From: Mobiluncus curtisii subsp. curtisii ATCC 35241
GTDB taxonomy: Bacteria > Actinomycetota > Actinomycetes > Actinomycetales > Actinomycetaceae
Direction: 5' to 3'
NCBI RefSeq assembly: GCF_000146285.1
Contig: NZ_GL385912.1
Coordinates: forward strand, 140,875 to 204,874
Length of the DNA: 64,000 nucleotides
A model generated the notes under the pieces. The model was not told the DNA's origin, ran no database searches, and saw nothing but the letters and a program-made list of their open reading frames with translations. This document shows positions 42,902-52,822 of the stretch, one piece after another; position 1 is the stretch's first letter, and each line of letters starts with the position of its first letter. Made by a program: the position numbers and the translations under genes.

Positions 42902-44772
42902 TGCCTCGGAACAATCCCGAACAACGCAAAAATCGGATGCAGGCATCCCTCCAACGTGCCTTGGAATGCCTTGCTGACGCTCAGGTTACGTCCAGTGCCG
43001 AGACCTTCCTGACCCGGACCCACGAAGACTTACGCCGTTTGGAGGAGCAGCTAGCACGCCGAGACGCCTTGGATCCTCAGGTCACGGTGGTGGCGGTAGC
43101 TGGACCAAGCGGTACTGGAAAATCCACGGTAGTCAACACCTTGCTCCGCCGCAACGGTCTGGTGCCGACCGGGACACACCGTCCCACCACGACGGAACTG
43201 GTCGCATATGTTGACGCGGAGGTGACTGGGGCACCATTTTTGGAGCTGAGTGGAATTTCTCGCAGCGTCAGTGTGGAGTTTTGCTCTACCGGGTCCAATC
43301 TTGTCGGGGAAAACCAGCGCGAGGCTGGCGAAGCTCATCAGGTGCGTTCGTCTCGGGGAAATCACTTGATTGTGGTTGAAGTGCCCGATACATTGTTAGT
43401 CCCGGAGCTGACCTCAGCAGTGTCGCAGGTATTGGAAACGGCGGATTTAATCTTGTGGACCACAGATTCCCAAAAATATGCCGACGCGGCTTTTCACCGC
43501 CAGATTTCCACCTTTCCGCGGCAGCAAAATTCGTACTTTGTTTTGACTCACACCGAGGGCTTGACCGCGAGTCAACAAGGGACTCTAAATCAAGAGCTTG
43601 CTGCTATTGCGGAACGGCTCGGGGTTAGTTCCGAAATCTTGCAAATTTCGGTTTATGAAGATTCAAGTTTGGCACGGTTCCGGGAAACCGTAGCTGAAAT
43701 TTCTCGTGCGCCGGAAGCCCGTTGGAGGAGCGAACAAGCCGCGATCAGTCATATCGCCATGCGGTCGTGTCAAGACTTGGAACTGAAAATGAATGGAGAA
43801 TCGTCTCCTCTGTCCGATTCATCCCCGTCTGACTCTGCGTCGCCGAGCACAGCCGAAAAAAAGCTGGTTGACCAGGTGGCTCAGGTCAGTGGTCTCGTGG
43901 CAGTGCAAACGAACTTTTTCAAACGGTACCTGCAGGCAGGAGGATTTTGGACCCTGTGGCCGGTGCTGAATTGGCTAGCCGGTATCAAACCGCTGGCTTC
44001 TTCCAGTGAGAATTCTGCAATCACGGTGGGCGAAACTGCTGCGGATGAACCCGTCGACGACAACTCTGTCCAGAGCTCTGCGGACTCTTCTGCAGAACAC
44101 CCGTCAGAAGATAGCACAGCTGCAGCCTCCACGGACGCTTCGACAAGCACGGGTGAGGTCGAGGGGTCAGCAACCCCGCAAGCTGATTCGCTAAACCGAG
44201 TTTCCACCCAGGTCAACACCGCGGGAATTACAAGTGCAGCTCGTGCCTATGCCGTGGTTGTCAGCACGGATCGTCCTTCCAAATGGATTAACTTTGCCCA
44301 ACTTAAGGCAATAGAACTGTCCGGCAATCTGGCTAGTGCTCTCACTTTGGCTCTGGAATCGTGGAAATTCCCGGCGCGTCCCACCCGGACCTGGTGGCGG
44401 ATCTGGCGTATAGGACATTGGTTCTGGTTAGCAGCGCTGCTGGGGGGTCTGCTGTGGAGCCTCATTGCGGGGGTTGCCTTCCTCGGAGGAGCCGGCACTA
44501 GCGCGGTCGGACGGATGGTAGGACCGGCGCCGTTGCCCCTCGTGATTTTCGCCGTGGCCATCGTGGGTACCTTGGCATGGAGTTTGGCAGGAGCCAAAAT
44601 GCTGCGCCGCGGGGCGCAAAACTACGGGAAAGAATGCGCTGATAAATTCCGCGCCCTCATTCTGGAAGTGACTCGTCAGGCGTTCCTGGTCAAAATGAAT
44701 CAGAATTTGGATGTGTATCCCCAGCTGTCCGAGCTGTTTTTGGAAATGCGCGGGGAAGCGCAATCCTGTTAG
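42901..44772 (+). CDS. dynamin-like GTPase with membrane segments (second of a pair)
   Basis: 623 residues from GTG 42901, which shares its G with the upstream TAG stop; GAGAGGAG is the ribosome site. G1 is AGPSGTGKSTVVNTL, followed by THRPTTTELVAYVD, EVPDTLL as G3 and LTHTEG as G4. A Ser/Glu-rich low-complexity linker of about 80 residues (SSADSSAEHPSEDSTAAAS) lies near the middle. Two strong membrane helices follow (FWLAALLGGLLWSLIAGVAF and PLPLVIFAVAIVGTLAWSLA), so this one is membrane-bound and probably recruits the soluble partner. Likely function: membrane remodelling or septum support. Confidence 0.75.
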   Translation: MPRNNPEQRKNRMQASLQRALECLADAQVTSSAETFLTRTHEDLRRLEEQLARRDALDPQVTVVAVAGPSGTGKSTVVNTLLRRNGLVPTGTHRPTTTELVAYVDAEVTGAPFLELSGISRSVSVEFCSTGSNLVGENQREAGEAHQVRSSRGNHLIVVEVPDTLLVPELTSAVSQVLETADLILWTTDSQKYADAAFHRQISTFPRQQNSYFVLTHTEGLTASQQGTLNQELAAIAERLGVSSEILQISVYEDSSLARFRETVAEISRAPEARWRSEQAAISHIAMRSCQDLELKMNGESSPLSDSSPSDSASPSTAEKKLVDQVAQVSGLVAVQTNFFKRYLQAGGFWTLWPVLNWLAGIKPLASSSENSAITVGETAADEPVDDNSVQSSADSSAEHPSEDSTAAASTDASTSTGEVEGSATPQADSLNRVSTQVNTAGITSAARAYAVVVSTDRPSKWINFAQLKAIELSGNLASALTLALESWKFPARPTRTWWRIWRIGHWFWLAALLGGLLWSLIAGVAFLGGAGTSAVGRMVGPAPLPLVIFAVAIVGTLAWSLAGAKMLRRGAQNYGKECADKFRALILEVTRQAFLVKMNQNLDVYPQLSELFLEMRGEAQSC

Positions 44773-44914
44773 CTTTCTCGGCTGCACGCCACAGGTTATT
44801 TTCTAGGGTTTTCCCTCAGCTCAGATAGGCGTTAAACTTTAGACAGCCCACTTGCTGGGGTCGGGGTATCGCCCCGGTGTTTACTTGAGACGATTTTTCA
44901 AAGGAAGGCATAAG

Positions 44915-46714
44915 TTGCTGCGAACTCACAAATGTGCGGAATTGAACCTGAATCACGATGGTCAGACCGTCACCCTCTGCGGTTGGGTGGATCGTCGCCG
45001 AGACCACGGTGGAGTAGCTTTCATGGACTTGCGTGATGCCTCCGGGATCGTGCAGCTGGTTGTCAGCGAAGAAGTGGTACGGGAAGTCCGTAATGAATAC
45101 GTGCTCAAGGTCACCGGCAAGGTGCGCAAACGCCCCGAAGGTAATGAAAATCCCGATATTGCCACCGGAGAAATTGAGGTTATGGCGGACGATGTCGAGA
45201 TTCTTAATTCTTGCGCGACCCTACCTTTCCAAGTTTCGGAACATGCTGAGGACTCCAAGGTAGGCGAAGACATCCGGTTGCGCTATCGTTTTGTTGATTT
45301 GCGTCGTCGTCAGCTGCATGACAACCTGGTGCTGCGTTCTCGGATTTCTCAAATCGCGCGGCGGGTCATGGAGGAACATGAGTTTCTTGAGATTGAAACC
45401 CCGACTCTGACGCGTTCCACTCCGGAAGGTGCGCGCGACTTTGTGGTTCCCGCGCGGATTCGACCCGGCTCGTGGTATGCCCTGCCGCAGTCACCCCAGC
45501 TGTTCAAGCAGCTACTGATGGTCGGTGGTATGGAACGCTACTTCCAGTTGGCCCGCTGCTACCGAGACGAAGACTCCCGTGCCGATCGCCAGCCTGAGTT
45601 TACTCAGCTCGATATGGAAATGAGTTTCGTTGATCAAGATGATGTCATTGAGGTGACCGAACACCTGCTGAAGGAGATTTGGAAAGTCATCGGCTATGAC
45701 CTGACCACTCCGATTCCGCGGATGCCTTTCCAGGAAGCCATGGATCGTTTCGGCTCCGACAAGCCGGATTTGCGGTTCGGATACGAGCTTGTGGATTTGA
45801 CCGACTTCTTTAAAGACACCCCGTTTAAGATTTTCCAAGCGCCCTACGTAGGAGCGGTAGTTATGCCCGGAGGTGGTTCCCAGCCGCGCCGTACTTTTGA
45901 CAAGTGGCAAGAATGGGCGAAAGCCCGCGGCGCGAAAGGTCTGGCATACGTAACCTTGGACGAAAAAGGCGAAGCTGGCGGTCCGGTGGCAAAGAATATT
46001 TCCGACGCGGAAAAGGTCGGTTTGGCAGCTGCCACCGGAGCCCAACCGGGTGACTGCATTTTCTTTGCCGCGGGGGACAAGACCGCTTCACAAACGTTGT
46101 TGGGGGCAGCACGTTTGGAGATTGGCAGGCGCTGCAATCTCATAGATGAAAAGGCGTGGGCTTTTACCTGGGTGGTGGACGCGCCACTGTTCAAGCCCTC
46201 CGGAGAGGCAGAAGCGGAAGGTGACGTAGCCCTGGGACACTCCGCATGGACCGCTGTGCACCACGCGTTTACTTCGCCGAAACCGGAATGTCTCGACACT
46301 TTTGATACCGATCCGGGCAGTGCCTTGGCTTATGCATATGACATTGTGTGCAATGGGGTGGAGCTCGGCGGTGGTTCCATCCGTATCCACCGTCGCGATA
46401 TTCAGGAGCGGGTGTTTAAAGTTATGGGCTTCTCGCAGGAAGAAGCGCAGGCTCGCTTTGGGTTCTTGCTCGATGCTTTCAAGTACGGCGCCCCGCCGCA
46501 TGGCGGTCTGGCTCTGGGCTGGGATCGCATCGCCGGAATGCTGACAGGTTCTCCGTCGATCCGCGACGTTATCGCTTTCCCGAAGGCTGGCGACGGTTTG
46601 GATCCGCTCACCGGCGCGCCCGCTCCGATTACGGACGAACAACGCAAAGAAACCGGCGTGGACTACGTGCCGGAAGACGACGAGGACGACGAGTCAACCG
46701 AGGACAGCGAATAA
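44915..46714 (+). CDS. aspS: aspartyl-tRNA synthetase
   Basis: Class IIb synthetase, 599 residues, bacterial type with GAD insertion. An OB-fold anticodon domain ([19 protein letters not shown]), the flipping loop [16 protein letters not shown], motif 2 [20 protein letters not shown], and motif 3 [15 protein letters not shown] are clear. TTG 44915 is the start: AAGGAAGG stands before it and the protein then begins [11 protein letters not shown]. An in-frame upstream ATG (44852) has no site. The acidic tail ([13 protein letters not shown]) is extra. Whether it also charges tRNA-Asn cannot be settled here. Confidence 0.95.
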   Translation: MLRTHKCAELNLNHDGQTVTLCGWVDRRRDHGGVAFMDLRDASGIVQLVVSEEVVREVRNEYVLKVTGKVRKRPEGNENPDIATGEIEVMADDVEILNSCATLPFQVSEHAEDSKVGEDIRLRYRFVDLRRRQLHDNLVLRSRISQIARRVMEEHEFLEIETPTLTRSTPEGARDFVVPARIRPGSWYALPQSPQLFKQLLMVGGMERYFQLARCYRDEDSRADRQPEFTQLDMEMSFVDQDDVIEVTEHLLKEIWKVIGYDLTTPIPRMPFQEAMDRFGSDKPDLRFGYELVDLTDFFKDTPFKIFQAPYVGAVVMPGGGSQPRRTFDKWQEWAKARGAKGLAYVTLDEKGEAGGPVAKNISDAEKVGLAAATGAQPGDCIFFAAGDKTASQTLLGAARLEIGRRCNLIDEKAWAFTWVVDAPLFKPSGEAEAEGDVALGHSAWTAVHHAFTSPKPECLDTFDTDPGSALAYAYDIVCNGVELGGGSIRIHRRDIQERVFKVMGFSQEEAQARFGFLLDAFKYGAPPHGGLALGWDRIAGMLTGSPSIRDVIAFPKAGDGLDPLTGAPAPITDEQRKETGVDYVPEDDEDDESTEDSE

Positions 46715-46761
46715 ACGCTGTAGACGGCGCTTGTGCAAAGAATCACCGCGAGTTGTCTCTC

Positions 46762-46806
46762 CACTGCCAGCTATCCCTTCTAAAATGGACGGGATAGCTG
46801 GCAGTG
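46762..46806 (+). terminator. terminator after aspS
   Basis: CACTGCCAGCTATCCC (46762-46777) and its exact complement (46791-46806), a 16-bp stem with a 13-nt loop, then TTTT. Confidence 0.85.
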
Positions 46807-46825
46807 TTTTACCTAGGGGAAAATC

Positions 46826-47449
46826 ATGAGTGCGAAAATTTTTGAACTGCATCCGGAAAATCCGCAGGCTCGTTCGTTGCGTCAAATTGTCGAGATTATC
46901 CAAGACGGTGGCATTATGGCGTATCCCACTGATTCTGGATATGCGTTGGGCTGTGCGTTGGCTAACGGGGCTGGTCTGGAACGCATCCGGAAAATTCGTC
47001 AGCTTGATGACAAACACCATTTCACGCTGGTATGCCACGACTTTTCCCAGCTGGGTCAGCTGGTGATGGTGTCTAATTCTCAATACCGTCTGATTAAATC
47101 GCTGACTCCGGGTCCCTATACGTTTATTTTGAAAGGCACCAAGGAAGTACCCCGCGCCACGTTGAACAAAAAGAAGCACACCGTAGGCGTGCGGATTCCC
47201 GCTCACAAGGTCGCGTTATCACTGGTAGAAGCCATGGGGGAGGCCATCTTGTCCTGCACCTTGTTGCTGCCCGGCGATGCGGAACCGTTGAGCGACCCGG
47301 TGGAAGTCATTGCCAAGCTGGGACATCTGCTGGATGTAATCGTCGACTCCCCAATTGGTTCGGATCAGGCAACTACCGTCATCAACATGGAGGACGATGT
47401 GCCCATCGTGACCAGGGAAGGTGCCGGTCCAGTTGATTTCTTGGAGTAG
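46826..47449 (+). CDS. YciO/YrdC (Sua5) family protein
   Basis: A 207-residue protein of the threonylcarbamoyl-AMP synthase fold. GGIMAYPTDSGYALGCAL is the nucleotide/threonine region, LTPGPYTFILKGT the classical SPGP-like loop, and KKHTVGVRIPAH the next conserved segment. It matches the YciO subgroup more than TsaC, so the link to t6A tRNA modification is by family only. It is transcribed from its own unit after the aspS terminator and ends tail to tail with the MMPL gene, 3 bp apart. Confidence 0.88.
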   Translation: MSAKIFELHPENPQARSLRQIVEIIQDGGIMAYPTDSGYALGCALANGAGLERIRKIRQLDDKHHFTLVCHDFSQLGQLVMVSNSQYRLIKSLTPGPYTFILKGTKEVPRATLNKKKHTVGVRIPAHKVALSLVEAMGEAILSCTLLLPGDAEPLSDPVEVIAKLGHLLDVIVDSPIGSDQATTVINMEDDVPIVTREGAGPVDFLE

Positions 47450-47452
47450 CGA

Positions 47453-49804
47453 CTAGTCGCTTGCATCCGCAGCGTTATCGCTGGTTTCAAGGCTTTCAAG
47501 GGCAGGTGCGCTGTCTACTGCGCTGGGTTCGCTCTGTTCTGGAAGCTCATCTTCCCAGACCAATTCGGAGTCTTGTGACTTTCGCGCCGGGTAAGTCTCC
47601 AGCAGGGGAGAGAGGAACAGTCGGCTGAACAAAACGTTGAGCAGCACCACGATGACGAGGGCGAAAGCTGACTGTTTCACCGGCATAGCGTGCATCGGCA
47701 GGAAAGCCAGAAAAATCGCTAGGTGAACCACAGAGCGAGTCCATAGGGCGCCACGGGTTTGAGTTAATTCGTTTAGCAACGGGTCATCGTCCAAGTCCGC
47801 GAGTTCTTCAGGCAGGTGGTGTTTCGATTTATTCATGGCATAGAACTGATAATCCAGGGATAGCGCGAAACCGAAACCTGCCAATAAAACTGCCACGTTA
47901 GGGTCGACCCCCCCGGAACGCGCCAGTTTGGGCAAGAACGCGCCCCACCCGTCTTGGAAAACTAAAGCCGTCAGCCCTAACGCTACCAACAGATTCAAGG
48001 AGTTCAGCAAAGTCGCCCACACCGCCGCCCAGACATGCCTGGTGGCGCGCAAAATGACCAAGAAAGTAGCCAGGACCATAACTCCTACCAGCGGGGGGAC
48101 AAACTTGATGAGCTCGGAGGCGAAATCGACCTGGTTGGCGGCCTGTCCAGTGGTCCATTTCGGAAATTCCGAAGGTAGTTTGCGGATAGTTTTCACGATC
48201 TCCCCGGCTTGCCGGTTGGTGATACCCGGTTTCAAATCAACGTTCAAAACGCTGTAGTCCCCAGCGATTTCGGTGTTACCCGCAGTCATTGCCGCCACAC
48301 CGGGGATTTTCCCTACTGCCACCGACCAGCTTTGTATATTTGCGGCGGTAGTTTTCCCGAGAATCTGAATATCAGGGGTAGCCGCGGTGGTACCGTAATG
48401 GGCGGCACGCAAAGACTCAAATTTTGCGGCATTTGTGCCGGGAGGGAAAGTCGTTTGCCCGGATGTATGCCAAGTAATCCCAAAGGTGGGAACAGCCAGC
48501 ACCAGCAGAAACACCACCAGGACACCCGTCAAAATCGGTCTGGCGGGCTTTCGTGAGGCAAATGGTGCCCACAACCGGGTGCCCAAAGAACGTATCCAGG
48601 AAGAAACGGTACTCAGAATCTGTCGATGCCATTGCGGACGAGGGCAATCCAACCAATTGATACCGAGGTACAGCAGCGAAGGAATTAACGTGGCCCCGAT
48701 TGCGTAGCATTCCAGAATCGAGAACATGCTCACCAGAGCTACCCAGCGCAGGCTGCTGGCAGGGAATATGGCGACCATAATTAATCCCAGCACAATCAAC
48801 GCCGTCGAAATCAGCATGGCAGGCGCCGAATGTGCGAAAACTTCATCTAAAGGGGTGAGCGAGTCGCGACGCTTGCGCAGCCGGCGTTCACGAGGCTTGG
48901 AAACGCGAGGAATCTCGGCAGTGTATTTCATGACTGCTAAACGAGAACGACTGCGACTGATGAGAAACACCGCATACCCGGTCACCACACCTAGTGAAAG
49001 CATAGTAACCAGGGCAGAGTCACCGGGAGCGGGTTTGACGACGAGGGAAACCAGCGTAGCGATGGTGCGCGTCACAATCCACCCGCAAAGGCTCGGAATG
49101 AAAGCGAGCAGAGTCAAGCGCAGACGTCCCATAGCCCCAAACAGCACCGTGAAAATCAGCAGCAAAGCAATCAGATTAGCCTGGAGAGAATCTTGATGCG
49201 CATTGAGAGCCACTTCGCGATTATTCAAGTCTTGATCTGTGACGAGTCCCGTGGCGTGGGGCGCAAATGAGCGCATGTCACCGGCGATTTGGCTTAAAGC
49301 GTGCTCAGTCATGGCACGGATGTCATCGGCACGTTGGGGAAACTGGGTCAGGTCCAGCAGCACCACCATCATGAAACCGTGTTTATCTTTTGCAATAAAC
49401 TTGTCCATCAAAGTTTTCGCGTCGGGGTTATTGACATCGTCACCTTTCGCAAAGGGATACAGCACCCCTGCCGGAATTACCCCCGGAACCTCGCTGAAAC
49501 TCGCCGCCGCGGAGTCCAGCACATTCTTAACTTCCGCACGTTGCTTATCCATGTCCACGCCGGTGACGATGAGGTAAGCCTGATAATTCGAGCTACGGCT
49601 GTCATTCAGGATTTGCGATGCCACGTAGGATTCTGAGCCGGGGATTGATACCAGGCGGTTTTCAACGCGATTCCACATGCTTCCAAAACCAAAACCGGTC
49701 AATGTAAAAACTGCACAGATAACTATCACCAGAGCCCAAATCAACACCGTAGGGAGGGGGCGTCGATTCAACCGGCGATATAGTTTGAAAAACATGTTAT
49801 GCAT
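47453..49804 (-). CDS. MMPL/RND-type transporter
   Basis: 783 residues, with about eleven to twelve predicted membrane helices. The N-terminal helix (VLIWALVIVICAVFTLTGF) is followed by a large outside domain, a helix cluster (NLIALLLIFTVLFGAMGRLR), a second outside domain (QTTFPPGTNAAKFESLRAAH) and a final cluster with GGVDPNVAVLLAGFGFALSL and YQFYAMN, the RND-like charge centre. The acidic C-terminal tail is cytoplasmic. MMPL proteins of actinobacteria export lipids or drugs; the substrate here is unknown. An upstream frame extension to 50074 runs through the rarA start and is rejected. Alternative start ATG 49795. Confidence 0.88.
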   Translation of the reverse strand: MHNMFFKLYRRLNRRPLPTVLIWALVIVICAVFTLTGFGFGSMWNRVENRLVSIPGSESYVASQILNDSRSSNYQAYLIVTGVDMDKQRAEVKNVLDSAAASFSEVPGVIPAGVLYPFAKGDDVNNPDAKTLMDKFIAKDKHGFMMVVLLDLTQFPQRADDIRAMTEHALSQIAGDMRSFAPHATGLVTDQDLNNREVALNAHQDSLQANLIALLLIFTVLFGAMGRLRLTLLAFIPSLCGWIVTRTIATLVSLVVKPAPGDSALVTMLSLGVVTGYAVFLISRSRSRLAVMKYTAEIPRVSKPRERRLRKRRDSLTPLDEVFAHSAPAMLISTALIVLGLIMVAIFPASSLRWVALVSMFSILECYAIGATLIPSLLYLGINWLDCPRPQWHRQILSTVSSWIRSLGTRLWAPFASRKPARPILTGVLVVFLLVLAVPTFGITWHTSGQTTFPPGTNAAKFESLRAAHYGTTAATPDIQILGKTTAANIQSWSVAVGKIPGVAAMTAGNTEIAGDYSVLNVDLKPGITNRQAGEIVKTIRKLPSEFPKWTTGQAANQVDFASELIKFVPPLVGVMVLATFLVILRATRHVWAAVWATLLNSLNLLVALGLTALVFQDGWGAFLPKLARSGGVDPNVAVLLAGFGFALSLDYQFYAMNKSKHHLPEELADLDDDPLLNELTQTRGALWTRSVVHLAIFLAFLPMHAMPVKQSAFALVIVVLLNVLFSRLFLSPLLETYPARKSQDSELVWEDELPEQSEPSAVDSAPALESLETSDNAADASD

Positions 49805-49845
49805 TGTCTCACACACTTTGGGGTAATTTTCACTAGGGTGGTGGC

Positions 49846-51183
49846 ATGGACTTGTTTGATTCCTTGAGTGATACCGGCAAGGGGGTTCCGGAGTTTCGCC
49901 CGGATGCCCCTTTGGCAGTGCGGATGCGTCCACGTAACGTCGAAGAATTGGTGGGGCAGTCGCACCTTTTGGCACCCAATTCCCCATTGCAGCGACTGTT
50001 GCGGGGAGACACCGAGATGACCTCCTCGGTGATTCTCTACGGTCCGCCCGGCACCGGTAAAACGACTTTGGCATATTTGGTGGCGCAGGCAGGAGGTCGA
50101 GACTATGCCCAGCTGTCTGCCATCAATGCGGGAGTGAAAGAAGTTCGAGAGGTTATCAATGCGGCGAAGCAACGGCTGAGCCTGAGCGGACAAGAAACCA
50201 TATTATTCCTGGATGAAGTTCACCGGTTTTCTAAATCGCAACAGGACTCGCTGCTGCCGGCAGTGGAGAACCGGTGGGTTATCCTGGTGGCTGCCACCAC
50301 TGAAAATCCGGCTTTCTCGGTTATTTCTCCGCTGTTGTCTCGGTCCCTCCTGCTGACCCTGCAGCCTTTAACGAACCGGGACATTGAGATCATCATGGAC
50401 CGGGCTTTGGCAGATGAACGGGGACTGGGTGGGAAATACACCCTGACTCCGGACGCTAGGGAAATTCTCATCAGATTAGCCAGCGCGGACGGGCGCAAAG
50501 CCCTGACTCTGCTGGAGGCTGCTGCCGGAGGAGCGGATTCCCGAGCTGCTAGCGAGATTACTGAAAACGATGTGGCAGCGGCAGCGGACACGGCTGTGGT
50601 GCGCTACGGTATTGACGAGCATTATGACGTGGCGTCGGCGTTTATCAAGTCGATGCGAGGCTCTGACCCCGACGCTGCCCTGCACTATTTGGCGCGGATG
50701 ATTAAAGCCGGGGAAGACCCGCGTTTCATTGCTCGCCGCGTCGTTATTGCGGCAGCAGAAGACGTCGGGTTGGCAGACCCCAGTGTGCTGCCCCTGGCGG
50801 TCGCGGCGGCACAAGCGGTGCAATTGATTGGGATGCCAGAGGGGCGGATTCCCTTGGCAGAGGCTGTCATCGCGGTGGCGACTGCCCCAAAGTCGAATCG
50901 GGCTTATGTAGGTATCAACTCCGCTCTAGCTGACGTGGAGTCCGGCAACATTGGAACCGTTCCGACCTATCTGCGGGATCAGCATTATCCGGGTGCCGCT
51001 ACGGATAGGAAAATCATCGGTACTTATCGCTACCCTCACGATGACACTCGTGGTATAGTCACGCAGCAATACCTGCCTGACCCGCTGAAAGACAAGGTAT
51101 ATTACGAGCCTTCTGCCCACGGGTGGGAAGTCACTTTGGGGGATAGGCTCGCAAAAATACGCAAGATTCAAAAAATGGGGTAA
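49846..51183 (+). CDS. rarA: replication-associated recombination protein RarA (MgsA)
   Basis: AAA+ ATPase acting at stalled forks, 445 residues. Walker A is GPPGTGKTTLAYL, Walker B LFLDEVHRFSKSQQD, sensor 1 AATTENPAFSVISPLLSR. The C-terminal tetramerisation part has DPDAALHYLARMI and GEDPRFIARRVVIAAAEDVG. The start ATG 49846 is 41 bp from the divergent MMPL start, so both promoters share that gap. The ribosome site is weak. Complete. Confidence 0.95.
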   Translation: MDLFDSLSDTGKGVPEFRPDAPLAVRMRPRNVEELVGQSHLLAPNSPLQRLLRGDTEMTSSVILYGPPGTGKTTLAYLVAQAGGRDYAQLSAINAGVKEVREVINAAKQRLSLSGQETILFLDEVHRFSKSQQDSLLPAVENRWVILVAATTENPAFSVISPLLSRSLLLTLQPLTNRDIEIIMDRALADERGLGGKYTLTPDAREILIRLASADGRKALTLLEAAAGGADSRAASEITENDVAAAADTAVVRYGIDEHYDVASAFIKSMRGSDPDAALHYLARMIKAGEDPRFIARRVVIAAAEDVGLADPSVLPLAVAAAQAVQLIGMPEGRIPLAEAVIAVATAPKSNRAYVGINSALADVESGNIGTVPTYLRDQHYPGAATDRKIIGTYRYPHDDTRGIVTQQYLPDPLKDKVYYEPSAHGWEVTLGDRLAKIRKIQKMG

Positions 51184-51321
51184 GATAGCTAAGTTGCCCG
51201 GCGCTTTGGTCAACCTTCGGTTGCTTGGCGTCCGGACACCTGGGGTCTTAGCCATGAAGGTGACCCCTCCCCGTTGAGATGCCCTCGCGGGGTGACTTTG
51301 CGATAAGACAGGAAGAATAAA
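51184..51321 (+). promoter_or_regulatory. structured rpsD leader
   Basis: 138 nt with several stems: CAACC/GGTTG (51211-51223), GGGGTC/GACCCC (51242-51267) and CCCCG/CGGGG (51269-51292), ending shortly before the ribosome site. Ribosomal protein S4 often controls its own message through such leaders, so this is a candidate autoregulatory RNA. I do not match it to a named motif. Confidence 0.45.
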
Positions 51322-51942
51322 ATGGGAAACCGTTCTCGGAAAATGGTGCGCTTGTCGCGCGCCTTGGGGATGCCGCTGACCCCGAAAGCTAAGCGGTACT
51401 TTGAACGTCGTCCGTATGGGCCCGGCGAACACGGTCGCGCTCGTCGTCGTAGTGAATCCGACTACGCGGTGCGTTTGAAAGAAAAGCAGCGTTTGCGCGC
51501 CCAGTACGCCATTCGTGAGGCTCAGCTGGTGAAGACCTTCCAGGAGGCTCGCCGGATGGAAGGTCAGACCGGTGACAACCTGGTGGAATTGCTGGAAATG
51601 CGGCTTGATGCCCTGGTGTTGCGTGCCGGCTTTGGTCGCACTATGTTCCAGGCCCGCCAAGCGGTGACACATCGTCACATTCTGGTTGACGGCAAAATTG
51701 TGGACCGGCCCTCTTACAAGGTGCGTCCCGGACAGACCGTGCAGATTAAGCCGACCTCCCAGGTGAAGGACCCCTTCGTGGTAGCAGCACGTGGTTCGCA
51801 CCGCGATGTGCTGCCTCCCGTCCCTGATTACCTGAAGGTCGATTTGGAAAAGTTGCGTTTTACGTTGGAACGTAAGCCGAAGCGTGAAGAAGTTCCGATT
51901 CAGTGTGAAGTGCAACTGGTCGTGGAGCACTATTCCCGCTAA
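51322..51942 (+). CDS. rpsD: 30S ribosomal protein S4
   Basis: Primary 16S rRNA binding protein, 206 residues. It opens MGNRSRKMVRLSRALG and has the S4 RNA-binding domain LEMRLDALVLRAGFGRTMF, QARQAVTHRHILVDGKIV. No CXXC-type zinc motif is present, so this is the zinc-free form. Good site AGGAAGAA. It stands alone, not in the alpha operon, which is usual for actinobacteria, and is followed by a terminator. Confidence 0.97.
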   Translation: MGNRSRKMVRLSRALGMPLTPKAKRYFERRPYGPGEHGRARRRSESDYAVRLKEKQRLRAQYAIREAQLVKTFQEARRMEGQTGDNLVELLEMRLDALVLRAGFGRTMFQARQAVTHRHILVDGKIVDRPSYKVRPGQTVQIKPTSQVKDPFVVAARGSHRDVLPPVPDYLKVDLEKLRFTLERKPKREEVPIQCEVQLVVEHYSR

Positions 51943-51951
51943 ACCTTACAG

Positions 51952-51983
51952 TGGCCCTGGGATTTTCCCAGGGTCAATTGTTT
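51952..51983 (+). terminator. terminator after rpsD
   Basis: An 11-bp stem (51952-51962 with 51966-51976, one G-T pair, three-base loop) followed by ATTGTTT. Confidence 0.8.
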
Positions 51984-52058
51984 AAAGTTAGAATACTTAC
52001 GGTGCAAACTGCGCCGAAAGCGCGGAAATGGGTCGCTATACCGGGACAGGAGAATGAC

Positions 52059-52415
52059 ATGATTGGTGAAATTGCCGGGATTATTGCCGCCGTGACTTTT
52101 GCGGTATTGGTGCTGGTTTTGGCAGTGCCGCTGTGGAAACTGGGCGGAGTTTTTTCCCAACTGGAGCAATCCATCAAAGCAATCGGAGATGAAACGGTCG
52201 TGGCGGTCAAACAGGGGCAGACTTCTTTGGATCAGGTCAATAGCCAGTTAGAACGGGTCGATTCTATGACCTCGGCAGCGAATCGTTCCGTCGAGGATCT
52301 CTCGGCATTGACGACCTTGTTTACGGCGACGCTCGGTCGACCGCTGATTAAAGTCGCGGCGTTTAGCTACGCGGTGCGTAAAGCTATGGGTATTGACCGA
52401 AAGAATGCGAAGTAG
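52059..52415 (+). CDS. DUF948 small membrane protein
   Basis: 118 residues. A single N-terminal helix (IAGIIAAVTFAVLVLVLAVP) and a helical, coiled-coil-like remainder (QTSLDQVNSQLERVDSM) match the DUF948 family of actinobacteria and Firmicutes; function unknown. The frame is open further upstream, but ATG 52059 follows ACAGGAGAA and begins directly with the membrane helix. Together with the next small gene it precedes alaS, a conserved actinobacterial arrangement. Confidence 0.85.
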   Translation: MIGEIAGIIAAVTFAVLVLVLAVPLWKLGGVFSQLEQSIKAIGDETVVAVKQGQTSLDQVNSQLERVDSMTSAANRSVEDLSALTTLFTATLGRPLIKVAAFSYAVRKAMGIDRKNAK

Positions 52416-52423
52416 GGGGAGGA

Positions 52424-52717
52424 ATGTCGAATACGGCAAAAGTAGTGGGAACGACGCTGCTCCTTTCGGCAGGAGCGGCGCTGGCGGCATACTTCACCGT
52501 GACCCCGTTCCGGCAGACTGTTGATCAGATGACCGAGCGTTTCCGTGCGGATATGTCGCAGCGTGAGGGGGAACTCATCGAGGCTCTCAGCTCCAGTGAT
52601 TCAGAAATCGAACAGGCTCGTGACACCTGGAACGCTCGGAAGGACGACGGCGCGGGTTTCAAAGTTGGACGCGGACGCCACCGTGACTCTGCTGCAGATG
52701 ATGACCTGGACTTTTAA
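52424..52717 (+). CDS. small membrane-anchored hypothetical protein
   Basis: 97 residues, with an N-terminal helix (VGTTLLLSAGAALAAYFTV), then a charged helical stretch and an acidic tail (DSAADDDLDF). GGGGGAGG precedes ATG 52424, 8 nt after the previous stop. No family name comes to mind, but a gene of this type is commonly found between the DUF948 gene and alaS in actinobacteria. Likely a partner of the DUF948 protein; function unknown. Confidence 0.75.
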   Translation: MSNTAKVVGTTLLLSAGAALAAYFTVTPFRQTVDQMTERFRADMSQREGELIEALSSSDSEIEQARDTWNARKDDGAGFKVGRGRHRDSAADDDLDF

Positions 52718-52822
52718 TTACATTCATCGACAATAAACGAAAGCCACCCGGAACCAACCGACCGGGAGACTAGGACAGATAATTCCGGGAACAGCCCGGA
52801 GCTGAAAGAAAGAAACATATAC

